From IMG/VR virus record IMGVR_UViG_3300043568_000377, positions 1 through 32,870 of that record: a stretch of DNA of 32,870 nt; one strand, 5' to 3'. Source of the DNA: a virus. A program made the translations under genes and the position numbers. The notes under the pieces are model-generated. The model ran no database searches and had not been told where the DNA came from. It saw only the letters and a program-made list of their open reading frames with translations. Shown here in pieces: positions 20,338 through 29,413 of this stretch. The number at the start of each line of letters is the position of its first letter. The stretch's first letter is position 1.

Positions 20338-22295
20338 TGGCATACGGATTAAGATATACTATAAGTCAAATTCTAAGAAATGAGAATACTCAAACAATAG
20401 AAATTTACGAACAAGATTACACGGCTGGTGTAGTTAAAAGCTATATTCCTACTTCTATAATATTACAACCTAATTCAAGCCAAGAATATCCTTATCCTAC
20501 TATAATTAGTACTCAATTAACTTTTAGTATAATATTAGAAACGGAAGATGACTACGAACAATTCCCAGATGTACTTAGTAAGAATAATAGAAAATATTGG
20601 GTAGTTTATAAAGAGGGCGCTGATGTTATATGGAGAGGGTTTTTATTTAATGATTATGCTCAAATAGGATTTAGCACTGGTATAAATGAAGCATCTTTAG
20701 TTTGTATTGATGCAATATCATTTTTAGAGGAACAAGTTTATATAGTAGCTTCAAGTATTAATACAAGACAACAATGGTCAGAAGTAATATTTGATGCTTT
20801 ACGTTTATTAGGTTATCCAGAAGATTTATATTTAGTTATAGCTTGTTCTTTTTATGCTGAAGGAATGTTAGACAGGGCAGATGGTAGTTCAAATGAGCCG
20901 TTTGCTCAAACATATCAATATAGAAGGGATTTTGTAGGTGTTAGCTATTACAATATTCTTCTAAATATGCTAAATACTTATAACTGTAGAATGTATCAAT
21001 CAAACGGAGATTGGTGGATTACTTCTACAATGGAGGTAGCTGCTCCAACAAGATATTATACAAGATATGATGTAGGCTCTGCAGTTACGATTGATAGTTC
21101 TGGAGTTTTAAATAATGTAATTGATATAGAACCTTATCAAGATGGTAATGTTTATTTTATAGATAATAGTCAAACAAAAATATTAAGAAAGGGATTTTAT
21201 AATATACAATTAAGAAACCAATATGCATCTCCTATTAATTTAATACATAATGCAGACTTAAAAGGAATTTTTGGTACTTCCCCTAATTTTGCTGCTTATG
21301 GTTGGCTTACTACTTTAACAGGTACGGCTCAGGCTTATGTAATAAACAATCCAGATGATCAATTTAATAATTACTATTTAAGCGCTGGAACGGGGGATGC
21401 TTATTTGGAAATATTAGGATTAATAGACCAATATTTATATACACCTTATGTTGGTGGAGTTCCTTTAACATTAAGCATTGAACATAGGAACAGTGTAGCC
21501 ATTAAAATACAAATAGCTTTATTAGATACTGGTTCTGGAAATAAATACTTACAAAGTAACGGACTTTGGACAAATATTTCAAGTACTTATATAACTTTCC
21601 CAGCTTGGGATGGAAAAAGTGATTGGTCTACTTTTAATTTAACAATACCTCCTTTTATAGTAAGTCCATTTAGTTCTGCATTTTTAAATGGGTATTTGAA
21701 CATTAAAATTCTTTGTGATACTAATAGTACGGAACTTAGGAACTTTATACTAAAACAAGATGCGGAGGTACAATATGCAGTAATAAGTAGTGATTCTACT
21801 GGAGAACAATCTACTCAAAAAGTATTTGAAATACCTTATGGACAAATTTACCCTGCACCAACTGGTCTACAAATTTTAAGTTTTGGTTCAATATACAATA
21901 ATAGTGGAGTATTATTAAAGAATTGGTATTTTGAATATTTAGATATAGATAGAACCGAAATAACTAATTTTATTGCTTATCAATATATTAAGATTTACCA
22001 AAGAAATATAGCTACTTTAGAAGCAGACTTAGGAGAAATACAAGCAGATAACGGATATATCAATTTAGATAAAGTATATACTGTTACAGATACATTAACT
22101 GGTAATTTATCTTATAATAACAAACAATTTGTTATAAATAGATTAAGTACTAATTCATATTACAATCAAGTAAATGGGATTCAATTAATGGAGATATTTT
22201 ATGATGAGGAAGCCGTATCTACATCTATTCAATATATTACCAATACAGGACAACTTGGTCCGTTTTGGAATATTAATTTTAATATAAATTTTTAA
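20337..22295 (+). CDS. Distal tail/baseplate hub-like structural protein
   Basis: 652 residues, beta-rich. The N-terminal region (QTIEIYEQDYTAGVVKSYIP; LTFSIILETEDDYEQFPDVL; YWVVYKEGADVIWRGFLFND) resembles the hub/distal tail proteins of Flavobacterium-type phages, where a strand-rich ring domain is followed by a glycan- or host-contacting region. The later part (ITNFIAYQYIKIYQRNIATL) is mixed alpha/beta. Position directly after the tape measure is that of the distal tail protein. No catalytic motif seen. Assignment is by position and general pattern. Confidence 0.7.
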   Translation: MAYGLRYTISQILRNENTQTIEIYEQDYTAGVVKSYIPTSIILQPNSSQEYPYPTIISTQLTFSIILETEDDYEQFPDVLSKNNRKYWVVYKEGADVIWRGFLFNDYAQIGFSTGINEASLVCIDAISFLEEQVYIVASSINTRQQWSEVIFDALRLLGYPEDLYLVIACSFYAEGMLDRADGSSNEPFAQTYQYRRDFVGVSYYNILLNMLNTYNCRMYQSNGDWWITSTMEVAAPTRYYTRYDVGSAVTIDSSGVLNNVIDIEPYQDGNVYFIDNSQTKILRKGFYNIQLRNQYASPINLIHNADLKGIFGTSPNFAAYGWLTTLTGTAQAYVINNPDDQFNNYYLSAGTGDAYLEILGLIDQYLYTPYVGGVPLTLSIEHRNSVAIKIQIALLDTGSGNKYLQSNGLWTNISSTYITFPAWDGKSDWSTFNLTIPPFIVSPFSSAFLNGYLNIKILCDTNSTELRNFILKQDAEVQYAVISSDSTGEQSTQKVFEIPYGQIYPAPTGLQILSFGSIYNNSGVLLKNWYFEYLDIDRTEITNFIAYQYIKIYQRNIATLEADLGEIQADNGYINLDKVYTVTDTLTGNLSYNNKQFVINRLSTNSYYNQVNGIQLMEIFYDEEAVSTSIQYITNTGQLGPFWNINFNINF

Positions 22296-22314
22296 TATAT
22301 ATAACTTATAAATA

Positions 22315-23490
22315 ATGGCATCAGTAATAAACGGAACAAACATAGTACTATATAAGTATGACATAAATAAGCAATATTACTTCAATGGTTCTATAAATCA
22401 AGGAGTAACTGTTAATGGCTTTGCTTGTAAAGAATTAAGTACAACAGCAATAGTTGGTACTTCTACTAACTTTAATAAGACAGGAGCAGGAGTTATAGCT
22501 TCTTTTATAACAGATGTTAGTGACCCAAACATTACTGAAATTACTGCTGGTACATGGACTATATCAGGTTACTACTCTATAGCAACTGCCTTTGCAGGAG
22601 CTAAAGTACAATATAAGTTATACAAATATGCAGGTTCAACAGCTACTTTGTTAGCAACATCAGATGAAACTACGCTGACATCTCTTAGTAAGATTATATA
22701 TAATACTAATATGTCAGTACCTCTTACGTCTTTGTTAAATACTGATAGAATCATTATAGAAGTAAATTACTTAGGTACTACAACAAATCAAATTACTTTA
22801 TACACTCAGTCAACTAATCCTGGTATAACAACAACTAATATTTCTGTAGGTGTTCCTTTTGGTGCAGCTACAAACTGTTCTTTTGAGGTTTCAGTAGATC
22901 AAAAAGAGGTTACATCTCAAAGTTCTGCTTGGTTTAAGGAATATAAGAATGACGTAGCTTCATGGACTGTCAATGCTGATGGTTTTATTGCTTTAAGCGA
23001 CTATTCGTATTTATTCCTAGCTAACCTTCAGTTGACAAGACAACCTATAGTAATTAAGTTTCAAGTAGATAATGACAATGGAGATGGTACTGGTGCTCTA
23101 GGGTACTCTATAATCACAGGTACAGCCAATTTAACGACACTTAGCCTTAGTGCTGGGGTAGAGGCAGCCTCAACATATAGCGTGTCACTACAAGGCTCTG
23201 GTGCTTATACAATAACAGGTACACAAGTTACCCCTGCTGGTGTAGTTATAGAAACTTCAAATGTGATTATGTATCAATATACGGCTACAGGTGGAGAAAC
23301 TACAGTTACATTTACAGCAGCTATTGGTGGTACTTGCTTGTCAGTTACAAGAGGTGGTATGGAGGTTAGAAGTATATTAACTTCAGGTGCTCCTACAGGC
23401 GACAATGTTACATTTAATGCTACGACAGGAGTTGTTACCTTTGGCAGAGCTTTAGAGGCGGATGAGTTTGTTAGAATAATTGCAAAATAA
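22315..23490 (+). CDS. Tail protein with tail-tube-like and fibre-like domains
   Basis: 391 residues in three parts. Residues about 15-170 form a beta domain (YYFNGSINQGVTVNGFACKE; GVIASFITDVSDPNI; YKLYKYAGSTATLLAT) that recurs in the next protein (23511). Residues about 185-310 (CSFEVSVDQKEVTSQSSAWF; WTVNADGFIALSDYSYL; ITGTANLTTLSLSAGVEAAS) look like a TP901-1-type tail tube domain, the same family as 17133. The C-terminus (ATGGETTVTFTAAIGGTCLS; NVTFNATTGVVTFGRALEAD) is a small beta module common in tail fibres. Probably a baseplate or upper-fibre protein. Function inferred. Confidence 0.72.
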   Translation: MASVINGTNIVLYKYDINKQYYFNGSINQGVTVNGFACKELSTTAIVGTSTNFNKTGAGVIASFITDVSDPNITEITAGTWTISGYYSIATAFAGAKVQYKLYKYAGSTATLLATSDETTLTSLSKIIYNTNMSVPLTSLLNTDRIIIEVNYLGTTTNQITLYTQSTNPGITTTNISVGVPFGAATNCSFEVSVDQKEVTSQSSAWFKEYKNDVASWTVNADGFIALSDYSYLFLANLQLTRQPIVIKFQVDNDNGDGTGALGYSIITGTANLTTLSLSAGVEAASTYSVSLQGSGAYTITGTQVTPAGVVIETSNVIMYQYTATGGETTVTFTAAIGGTCLSVTRGGMEVRSILTSGAPTGDNVTFNATTGVVTFGRALEADEFVRIIAK

Positions 23491-23510
23491 TAGTTAAAAT
23501 TTATATATAA

Positions 23511-26500
23511 ATGAGTTCACAATTACAGGTTACAGGGGAAGCAAAGATAAGGGACATACAAGGTCCAGTAGTGGCTAATAGTGGTGTAATAACCGCTTTA
23601 GATGGTGCTGCTTCACAATATGTAAGGGGTGATGGTACATTAGCTGACTTCCCAACATCATCAGGTGGTGGTAGTTCAGTTAGTTACTATCTTAATTCAA
23701 GTGTTTCACAAGGTACAATCGGAGGGGTTGCTTATAGAGAGTTAAATAAAGAACCAATTATAGGTGCTGGTACTGATATAGCAATTTCAACAACAGGATA
23801 TGTAGCAAGTTATATTACTGATGCTAATGACCCTGATGTAATATTGATTCCTGGAGGTAACTTTAATTGTGAGTTTTATTTTAGTGTAAATAACAATACA
23901 GGCAATCCTTTTTTCTATGCAGAACTTTATAAATACGATGGTACTAGTTTTACCTTATTAGGTTCAAGCGTTGGAGTTCCAGAATATATAAATCAAGGGA
24001 CTGTAATTAACCCTTACTATTTTGCTATTCCTGTGGCTACTGCTACATTAGCTTTAACGGATAGATTAGCAATTAGAATCTATGTAAACGTTGATGGTAG
24101 AACAATTACTTTACATACCGAGAATGGACATTTATGTCAAGTAGTTACTACCTTATCTAAGGGGATGGTTTCTTTAAATAACTTAACTGACCAATCACAA
24201 TTCTTAACCACAGGAACAAGCGGAACTGACTTTAACATTGTTTCAAGTGGCGACACGCATACTTTTAACATACCAAGCGCAAGTGCTTCTAATAGAGGTT
24301 TAATAACCACAGGAGCGCAAACAATAGCAGGTGCAAAAACATTTAGTTCAACAACAACATTTAACACTGGTGGAATATTTAATAACTGGGGAATTAGTCT
24401 ATATGACGGAGCAGGTTCAACTGCTTTAGCAAGTACTGATTTAACTGGGATATTTGCATCAAAAAGCGGTTCTTTAACTGATATAATAATTAGACATTAT
24501 GCTCCTTATTATTCTAAGTTAAGATTCTCAAATGATGTAGCTGATTTTACATATACCTTTCCCGACCTATCTGGTACTTTAGCACTTTTAGAGGCAGAAA
24601 ATAAGTTTACACTTGTAAATAGCTTTGACCAATCTATTAATTATAAAACAGATGCAGTTTTAGTTGGTATTAGTGGTTACATATCACAAGCCTATGCAAA
24701 AAGCGGTAGTGGTTCAAGTTCAATTTTATCAATGAAGATTGCAGATGGTAATTCAGTAAAAAATATTAGTTTAGATTTTATTGGTTCTCCTGTTTCAACA
24801 CCTTACTCATATTTGTTTCCAGCATTTAGCGGAACAATGGCACTTTTAGAAGGGAACCAAACGTTTAGTGGTGAAAAAACATTTGGAACTGATATTACAT
24901 TTAATGGTTATGCATTAATGGATATTGGTGTTGCTTTAGCTAAAACTTCTGGGACTCCACTATATGCTTCGACTATTGGTTATGCAAATCTTCAATTAGT
25001 TAATTCAGGTTCAGTTAATTCATTATACTTAAATGATGGGGATACTCTTAAATATTCAAAGCTATCTTTTAACAATGCTGCTGATTATACTTACACATTC
25101 CCTGCTGCAACAGGTACAATAGCATTGACATCAAACTTGTCAAGTTATTTGCCTTTAGCTGGTGGAACTTTAACAGGTCCTCTAAATGGAACGAATGCTA
25201 CGTTTAGTGGTTTGGTAAATGCTTTTAGTCTTTCAGCAGATGGAGGTACAAGTAATGCTGGTCAAATATCACTTAAACATACAGGAGCAATATCAGTTGG
25301 GAGTGGATATGTTACAATAGCGGCAGATAGTTCAACTACATTAGGAATTTATTTCTTTAATAGTTTTTCTGCAAAATTTAGTATTTCTGCATTAACTGCT
25401 AATAGAACTTACACATTACCAGATGCAACAGGTACTATTGCTTTACTAAGCGGTACACAAACCTTTACAGGTGCTACAACTTTTTCAAGTGATATTACAG
25501 TTAATGGATTAACAGTTGGTAGAGGCGGTGGTGCATTTAGTTTTAATACGACAGTTGGAATAGGTGCTTTATTAGCAAACACAACAGGTGGACCAAATAC
25601 TGCATTTGGTAATAATGCTCTATATACAAATACAACAGGGAATAATAATACTGGAGTAGGTCAAGCTGCTTTATATTATAACTTATCAGGTGGATTAAAT
25701 AGTGCATTTGGTCAAGGTGCTTTAGGTAATCAAACAACTGGGAGTGGCAACACAGGTATTGGTTATAATGCTGGTGCTTCAATTACAACAGGTTCATTTA
25801 ATATTCACATAGGACATAGTGCTGGTGGAAGTGGAAATACAACAGGTTCTTTTAATACAATTATTGGTAGTCAAATTACAGGTCTTTCTACAACACTTGC
25901 TAACAACATTATTTTAGCAGACGGACAAGGTAACATTAGATACCAATGGAATGGTACTAATAACGTATTTGGTAACCCAATAAGTGGTACAAGTGCTACA
26001 TTCTCAAGTAGTGTAACAAGTAATGCAAATGAAGGATTTATAATTGCTCCTTCTTCTGGTGCTTCTTATATGAATTATAAAATAGGAGCAACATCTTATA
26101 GTTTAATTGGTATTGCTGGTGCATCTAATGATATTATAACTGGTTCTGCTACTGGTGATTTAAATATAAGAGCAACTAATAGTCAAAAGATATTATTTTC
26201 TAATAATAATGGAGCAAGTGCATCACTTACAATAGCCTCTACTGGTGCTGCTACATTCTCAAGTAGTGTAAGAGTGGGGAGTGCAAGTGGTGGTGATTCA
26301 TTAGTATCAACTGCTAATTCAGGTACAAATCCAGCATCTTTTTCTTTTGTCAATAGTGGAGGTACAAGTTATATTGGTGCAGAAAGTTCAACTGGAGGTA
26401 GTTTAGTAACTGGGAGTACTGGTTATGATTTAATATTAAGAGGACCAAGTGGAATAACTTTTTCAGCTAATAATGGAGCATCTCCTAATATGCGTATCAC

Positions 26501-27230
26501 AAGTGCCGGTAACGTTGGAATCGGAACGAGTAGTCCAGCAAACAGATTGCACGTTTATAATACTGCGGCTGCGGATTCTATGCAAATTGAATCTACACAA
26601 GCATTTGCTACTCTTGCATTTAGATCATCAACAAATAGTTCATCAGTAACAGTTGGAATTGATGGAGCTGGTAATGCTGCATTTGAAAATAAGTTAACGA
26701 CAGGTGCAATGACATTTGTTACTAACGGAAGCGAACGAATGAGAATCACATCGGGGGGTGTAGTATGTGTAAATTCACAATCTCCTTCTGCCGCTGAAAA
26801 AATAAATATTACTTTTGATAGAACCACTAATCAAGGTATGTGCTTTAATAATACTTCAAGCACCGCTCCTTCTATTGCTTCATTTATTCAATTTAGATAT
26901 GCAGGTACAGTTGTTGGTACTATTGAAAGTAATGGTACAACAACAAGTTATAATGTAACTTCCGATTATAGATTAAAACAAGACTTAAAAGATTATAAAG
27001 CATTAGATTTAGTATCTGCAATTAAAACTTATGATTACGAATGGAAATTAAATAAGTCAAGAATGTATGGAGTTATGGCTCACGAACTCCAAGAAGTATT
27101 ACCTTATGCAGTTACAGGCGAAAAGGATGCAGAAGAAATGCAACAAGTTGATTATAGCAAATTAGTACCAATCTTAGTAAAAAGCATCCAAGAATTAGAG
27201 GCAAGAATTAAACAATTAGAAAATAAATAA
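23511..27230 (+). CDS. Tail fibre with repeat modules and S74 chaperone
   Basis: 1239 residues. An N-terminal beta domain (YYLNSSVSQGTIGGVAYREL; VASYITDANDP) is paralogous to that of 22315. Next come several modules ending in a Gly-Thr-Leu-Ala-Leu-Leu motif (FPDLSGTLALL, FPAFSGTMALL, FPAATGTIALT, LPDATGTIALL). A head-like stretch of GPNTAFGNNALYTNTTGNNN type repeats (about 690-760) recalls trimeric adhesin heads. The C-terminal ~90 residues are an intramolecular chaperone (peptidase S74) with the Ser-Lys pair in SDYRLKQDL (Ser1151, Lys1156) and MYGVMAHELQEVLPYAV, which would trimerise and self-cleave. This is the likely receptor-binding fibre. Confidence 0.93.
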   Translation: MSSQLQVTGEAKIRDIQGPVVANSGVITALDGAASQYVRGDGTLADFPTSSGGGSSVSYYLNSSVSQGTIGGVAYRELNKEPIIGAGTDIAISTTGYVASYITDANDPDVILIPGGNFNCEFYFSVNNNTGNPFFYAELYKYDGTSFTLLGSSVGVPEYINQGTVINPYYFAIPVATATLALTDRLAIRIYVNVDGRTITLHTENGHLCQVVTTLSKGMVSLNNLTDQSQFLTTGTSGTDFNIVSSGDTHTFNIPSASASNRGLITTGAQTIAGAKTFSSTTTFNTGGIFNNWGISLYDGAGSTALASTDLTGIFASKSGSLTDIIIRHYAPYYSKLRFSNDVADFTYTFPDLSGTLALLEAENKFTLVNSFDQSINYKTDAVLVGISGYISQAYAKSGSGSSSILSMKIADGNSVKNISLDFIGSPVSTPYSYLFPAFSGTMALLEGNQTFSGEKTFGTDITFNGYALMDIGVALAKTSGTPLYASTIGYANLQLVNSGSVNSLYLNDGDTLKYSKLSFNNAADYTYTFPAATGTIALTSNLSSYLPLAGGTLTGPLNGTNATFSGLVNAFSLSADGGTSNAGQISLKHTGAISVGSGYVTIAADSSTTLGIYFFNSFSAKFSISALTANRTYTLPDATGTIALLSGTQTFTGATTFSSDITVNGLTVGRGGGAFSFNTTVGIGALLANTTGGPNTAFGNNALYTNTTGNNNTGVGQAALYYNLSGGLNSAFGQGALGNQTTGSGNTGIGYNAGASITTGSFNIHIGHSAGGSGNTTGSFNTIIGSQITGLSTTLANNIILADGQGNIRYQWNGTNNVFGNPISGTSATFSSSVTSNANEGFIIAPSSGASYMNYKIGATSYSLIGIAGASNDIITGSATGDLNIRATNSQKILFSNNNGASASLTIASTGAATFSSSVRVGSASGGDSLVSTANSGTNPASFSFVNSGGTSYIGAESSTGGSLVTGSTGYDLILRGPSGITFSANNGASPNMRITSAGNVGIGTSSPANRLHVYNTAAADSMQIESTQAFATLAFRSSTNSSSVTVGIDGAGNAAFENKLTTGAMTFVTNGSERMRITSGGVVCVNSQSPSAAEKINITFDRTTNQGMCFNNTSSTAPSIASFIQFRYAGTVVGTIESNGTTTSYNVTSDYRLKQDLKDYKALDLVSAIKTYDYEWKLNKSRMYGVMAHELQEVLPYAVTGEKDAEEMQQVDYSKLVPILVKSIQELEARIKQLENK
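25995..26016 (+). repeat. 22-bp exact direct repeat in fibre gene, copy 1
   Basis: Bases 25995-26016 are identical to 26250-26271 (255 bp apart, in frame). They encode the same ATFSSSV-type residues before each module, so the two modules may exchange or delete by recombination. The separation is a multiple of three, so a deletion would keep the frame. Confidence 0.7.
26250..26271 (+). repeat. 22-bp exact direct repeat in fibre gene, copy 2
   Basis: Second copy of the 25995-26016 repeat, starting GCTACATTCTCAAG. Located before the next fibre module. Confidence 0.7.
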
Positions 27231-27232
27231 AT

Positions 27233-27559
27233 ATGAAATACTGGTACATTAATCAATTAGACTGCGTTCCTCAAGATGGTGATTTAACTGACTTTGTGGT
27301 AGTCGCACACTACTCTCGCTTTGCAAAAGAAACAATCAACGAGAAAGAATACCAAGCAAATGTCTATGGTACTGCTTCTTTCTCAAAGGATGACGTTACT
27401 AACTTTATCCCTTACGAGGACTTAACCTATGATATTGTGAGTTCTTGGTTAGATTCAAGTCTTGATGTAGAGGCTTTAGACCTTAATTTAGATGCTCAAA
27501 TAGAGAATCAAGTTAACCCACCGATTGTTGTTTTGCCGTTACCTTTTACAAATCCGTAA
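27233..27559 (+). CDS. Conserved phage protein (DUF7936-like)
   Basis: 108 residues. WYINQLDCVPQDGDLTDFVV, VVAHYSRFAKETINEKEY, FIPYEDLTYDIVSSWLDS and the ending QIENQVNPPIVVLPLPFTNP match a phage protein family found near tail and lysis genes ('W.I.QLDC.P...DLTD.V..V.W', '...QI..Q.NPP.V..PLP'). I recall it as DUF7936; the role is unknown. Stop overlaps the following gene as TAATG, linking the fibre cassette to the lysis block. Confidence 0.82.
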   Translation: MKYWYINQLDCVPQDGDLTDFVVVAHYSRFAKETINEKEYQANVYGTASFSKDDVTNFIPYEDLTYDIVSSWLDSSLDVEALDLNLDAQIENQVNPPIVVLPLPFTNP

Positions 27560-28149
27560 TGAAACACTTTAAAGACTACGCTTTAATTATCTTAACAGCT
27601 TTTGTAGCAGTATTCTGTTACAGAAGCTGTAGTGGTATTAAGGATATTCAAGTTGTAGAATCTGTAGTTCATGATACGATTACACAAACAAAAGTGACCT
27701 CCAGGTGGCTGAAAGGAAAAGATATCCCTTATGTTATAATAGCTACTGATACTGTATATGATTCTGTACGTTATTTAGTACATGATACCGTACAAATCTT
27801 AACTGATTATATGCGTACTTATGCGTATTCTGATACTATTAACGTAGATTCTAATACCTTTGTCATCAACGACACTATAAGCCAAAATAAGATCCAATCA
27901 AGGGGATTTGAGGCTAAAATAACCGAAAAAACCATACTTACCACCATTACTAAGGCAGCTAAAGCTAAGAATACTCTTTATTTAGGCTTTACAGGCGATT
28001 TAAGCGAGTCTAATGGCTTAGAAGTACTAAGTCCTGGAATCATGCTTAATGCCAAAAATAAGGCTCTAATAGGTCTTAATGTAAATATTAATAAAAACTT
28101 TAATATAGGCTACTCAGGTAGTGTATATTTTAAAATAGGTAAAAAGTAA
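27559..28149 (+). CDS. Membrane-anchored, beta-ended protein, possible spanin-like
   Basis: 196 residues. One N-terminal transmembrane segment (about 8-24, ALIILTAFVAVFCY) then a beta-rich periplasmic region (VVHDTITQTKV; DTVYDSVRYLVHDTVQILTD) and a C-terminal amphipathic strand series (TLYLGFTGDLSESNG; IGLNVNINKNFNIGYSGSVY) that could reach the outer membrane. Such a membrane-to-outer-membrane span would suit lysis. Similar proteins sit at this place in Bacteroidota phages. The role is inferred from topology and position, not from a catalytic motif. Confidence 0.6.
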   Translation: MKHFKDYALIILTAFVAVFCYRSCSGIKDIQVVESVVHDTITQTKVTSRWLKGKDIPYVIIATDTVYDSVRYLVHDTVQILTDYMRTYAYSDTINVDSNTFVINDTISQNKIQSRGFEAKITEKTILTTITKAAKAKNTLYLGFTGDLSESNGLEVLSPGIMLNAKNKALIGLNVNINKNFNIGYSGSVYFKIGKK

Positions 28150-28153
28150 GTAA

Positions 28154-28459
28154 ATGGCAACAAAAAAAGATGTTAATGTAAGTGCAAATCCTTTGCCCTT
28201 GTCATTTCGTGAGTTTTCAAAAGACCCAATAAAAGGAACTATGTTCCTAGTTATAATCGGTATAACTGTTCTTTATGTAGATATTAGAGGCAATTTCAAC
28301 AATCAAATAGACTCTCAAGGTGCTAGAATTACTAACCTTGAGTATAAAGATAGCCTAAAGACTCAGGCTTTAATTGAGTGTAAAACAGCATTAAGTTCTA
28401 CTACCACTAAGCTTGAAACCTTAGATGCTATGGGAGCTATTAAATCATCAGTTAAATAA
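28154..28459 (+). CDS. Single-span membrane protein of lysis block
   Basis: 101 residues: a polar N-terminus, one transmembrane segment (GTMFLVIIGITVLYVDI, about 29-45) and a helical, coiled-coil-like tail (ITNLEYKDSLKTQALIECKT). It could be a holin partner or anti-holin. No motif identifies it. Confidence 0.6.
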   Translation: MATKKDVNVSANPLPLSFREFSKDPIKGTMFLVIIGITVLYVDIRGNFNNQIDSQGARITNLEYKDSLKTQALIECKTALSSTTTKLETLDAMGAIKSSVK

Positions 28460-28465
28460 AAGGCA

Positions 28466-28810
28466 ATGAAATCTATTCTTTTGATATTTGGTTTTCTAAC
28501 AGTTACAGCTACAACTTTAAATGTTACAGCTAAAAAGGAAGATAAATCTGTTACTGAAGACAAAGAGTTTGAGCAATTTATGACTGAGTTTAATAGCACA
28601 ATGACTAAGAATAAAGCAGTTCAGATTAAAGCAGATCAGGCTAAAGAAGCTATAGTAACGTCAACCGTTAGTAAGTTCGCTGAAATTAAGCAAGAGATAA
28701 GTACACTAAAAACAGAACTAAATGAAGTTAAAGCAAGTTTGGATAGTGTTAGCAATGATACTGCTGTCAGTTTCAAGCTACTCCCAATATCCCACTACAA
28801 AAAGAATTAA
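28466..28810 (+). CDS. Secreted coiled-coil protein, overlapped with next gene
   Basis: 114 residues. N-terminal signal peptide (MKSILLIFGFLTVTATTLNV, cleavage near VTA) then a long helical coiled coil (about 38-100). No lipobox cysteine. Its last 89 bases also encode, in another frame, the start of 28722-29114. The paired, overlapping layout resembles nested spanin genes such as lambda Rz/Rz1, but neither product has the lipoprotein signature of an outer-membrane spanin. Confidence 0.62.
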   Translation: MKSILLIFGFLTVTATTLNVTAKKEDKSVTEDKEFEQFMTEFNSTMTKNKAVQIKADQAKEAIVTSTVSKFAEIKQEISTLKTELNEVKASLDSVSNDTAVSFKLLPISHYKKN

Positions 28811-29114
28811 AGGTGATTCTGTTGTTATAATGACTATAGGTCAAGCAGATACCATTAATAAACTATATAAGTCCTATAACGATACAATAATTGCTTATAA
28901 GGACTCGTTAAAATCTAAAACAATAAAAGATGATTCTATTTTCAATATCTACAGCTATAAAGTTAGTACACTCCAAGATTACAAGTTTCGCTACGAAGCT
29001 AATCTCGAAACATATCGTTCAAGAGAAAAAGAACTTGACAAGATGGATAAATACCATGCTTGGCAAAAAGTAATATTAATACTCTTAATCATTTTCCAAT
29101 TTAGTCAATTATAA
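28722..29114 (+). CDS. Signal-peptide protein with C-terminal membrane segment, nested start
   Basis: 130 residues. Starts inside the previous gene (ATG 28722, 89-base overlap, different frame). Signal peptide MKLKQVWIVLAMILLSVSSY with cleavage before Q (SYS|Q), as is common in Bacteroidota. Helical middle (DTINKLYKSYNDTIIAYKDS; EANLETYRSREKELDKMDKY) and a C-terminal transmembrane segment (KVILILLIIFQF). Bitopic topology suits a spanin or holin-type lysis factor. Function inferred. Confidence 0.65.
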   Translation: MKLKQVWIVLAMILLSVSSYSQYPTTKRIKGDSVVIMTIGQADTINKLYKSYNDTIIAYKDSLKSKTIKDDSIFNIYSYKVSTLQDYKFRYEANLETYRSREKELDKMDKYHAWQKVILILLIIFQFSQL

Positions 29115-29117
29115 TAT

Positions 29118-29333
29118 ATGAAGCAGTTTTTCCAAGAAGATAGCGGTAGATTTAGCATGAAGCGTTTATGTGGTTTGTTATGTGTAGTAACCTTATGCGT
29201 TACTATGTATCATAACAGTTTTAGTGAAGAGCATATAGCTCCAAGTACGATACTTGTAGAATCAGTAGCTTTGTTAGCGTTCGGTTGTTTAGGTTTAACA
29301 TCAGTAGAGAAAATATTTAAGAAAGATGCCTAA
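29118..29333 (+). CDS. Holin candidate (two-span)
   Basis: 71 residues. Two transmembrane segments: RLCGLLCVVTLCVTMYHNSF (about 16-35) and ILVESVALLAFGCLGLTSVE (about 45-64), with a polar N-terminus and charged C-terminus (KIFKKDA). This is holin-like size and topology, and it lies just before the M15 endolysin. Its last 8 bases overlap the next tiny gene. Confidence 0.72.
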   Translation: MKQFFQEDSGRFSMKRLCGLLCVVTLCVTMYHNSFSEEHIAPSTILVESVALLAFGCLGLTSVEKIFKKDA

Positions 29334-29412
29334 GTCCGAGAAAATAATATTAACACTTGGCTTCCTATTATGGTTGTCAGCATTAGCATATTTTATAGTA
29401 AACGTAATTTAA
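29326..29412 (+). CDS. Tiny single-span membrane protein (28 aa)
   Basis: ATG at 29326, TAA at 29410-29412, between the holin candidate and the endolysin. It begins MPKSEKIILTLGFLLWLSAL and has a single span of about 20 residues. It overlaps the upstream gene by 8 bases and ends 1 base before the endolysin start, a tight packing that supports a real gene. It could modulate the holin; this is speculation. Confidence 0.62.
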   Translation: MPKSEKIILTLGFLLWLSALAYFIVNVI

Positions 29413-29413
29413 G

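Noticed and set aside
25555-25800. Short periodic repeats in the fibre gene considered as CRISPR-like or tandem DNA repeats
   Set aside because: The periodicity is of protein motifs (NTTG.NNT.. G..AL), with variable DNA, and lies inside a continuous reading frame.
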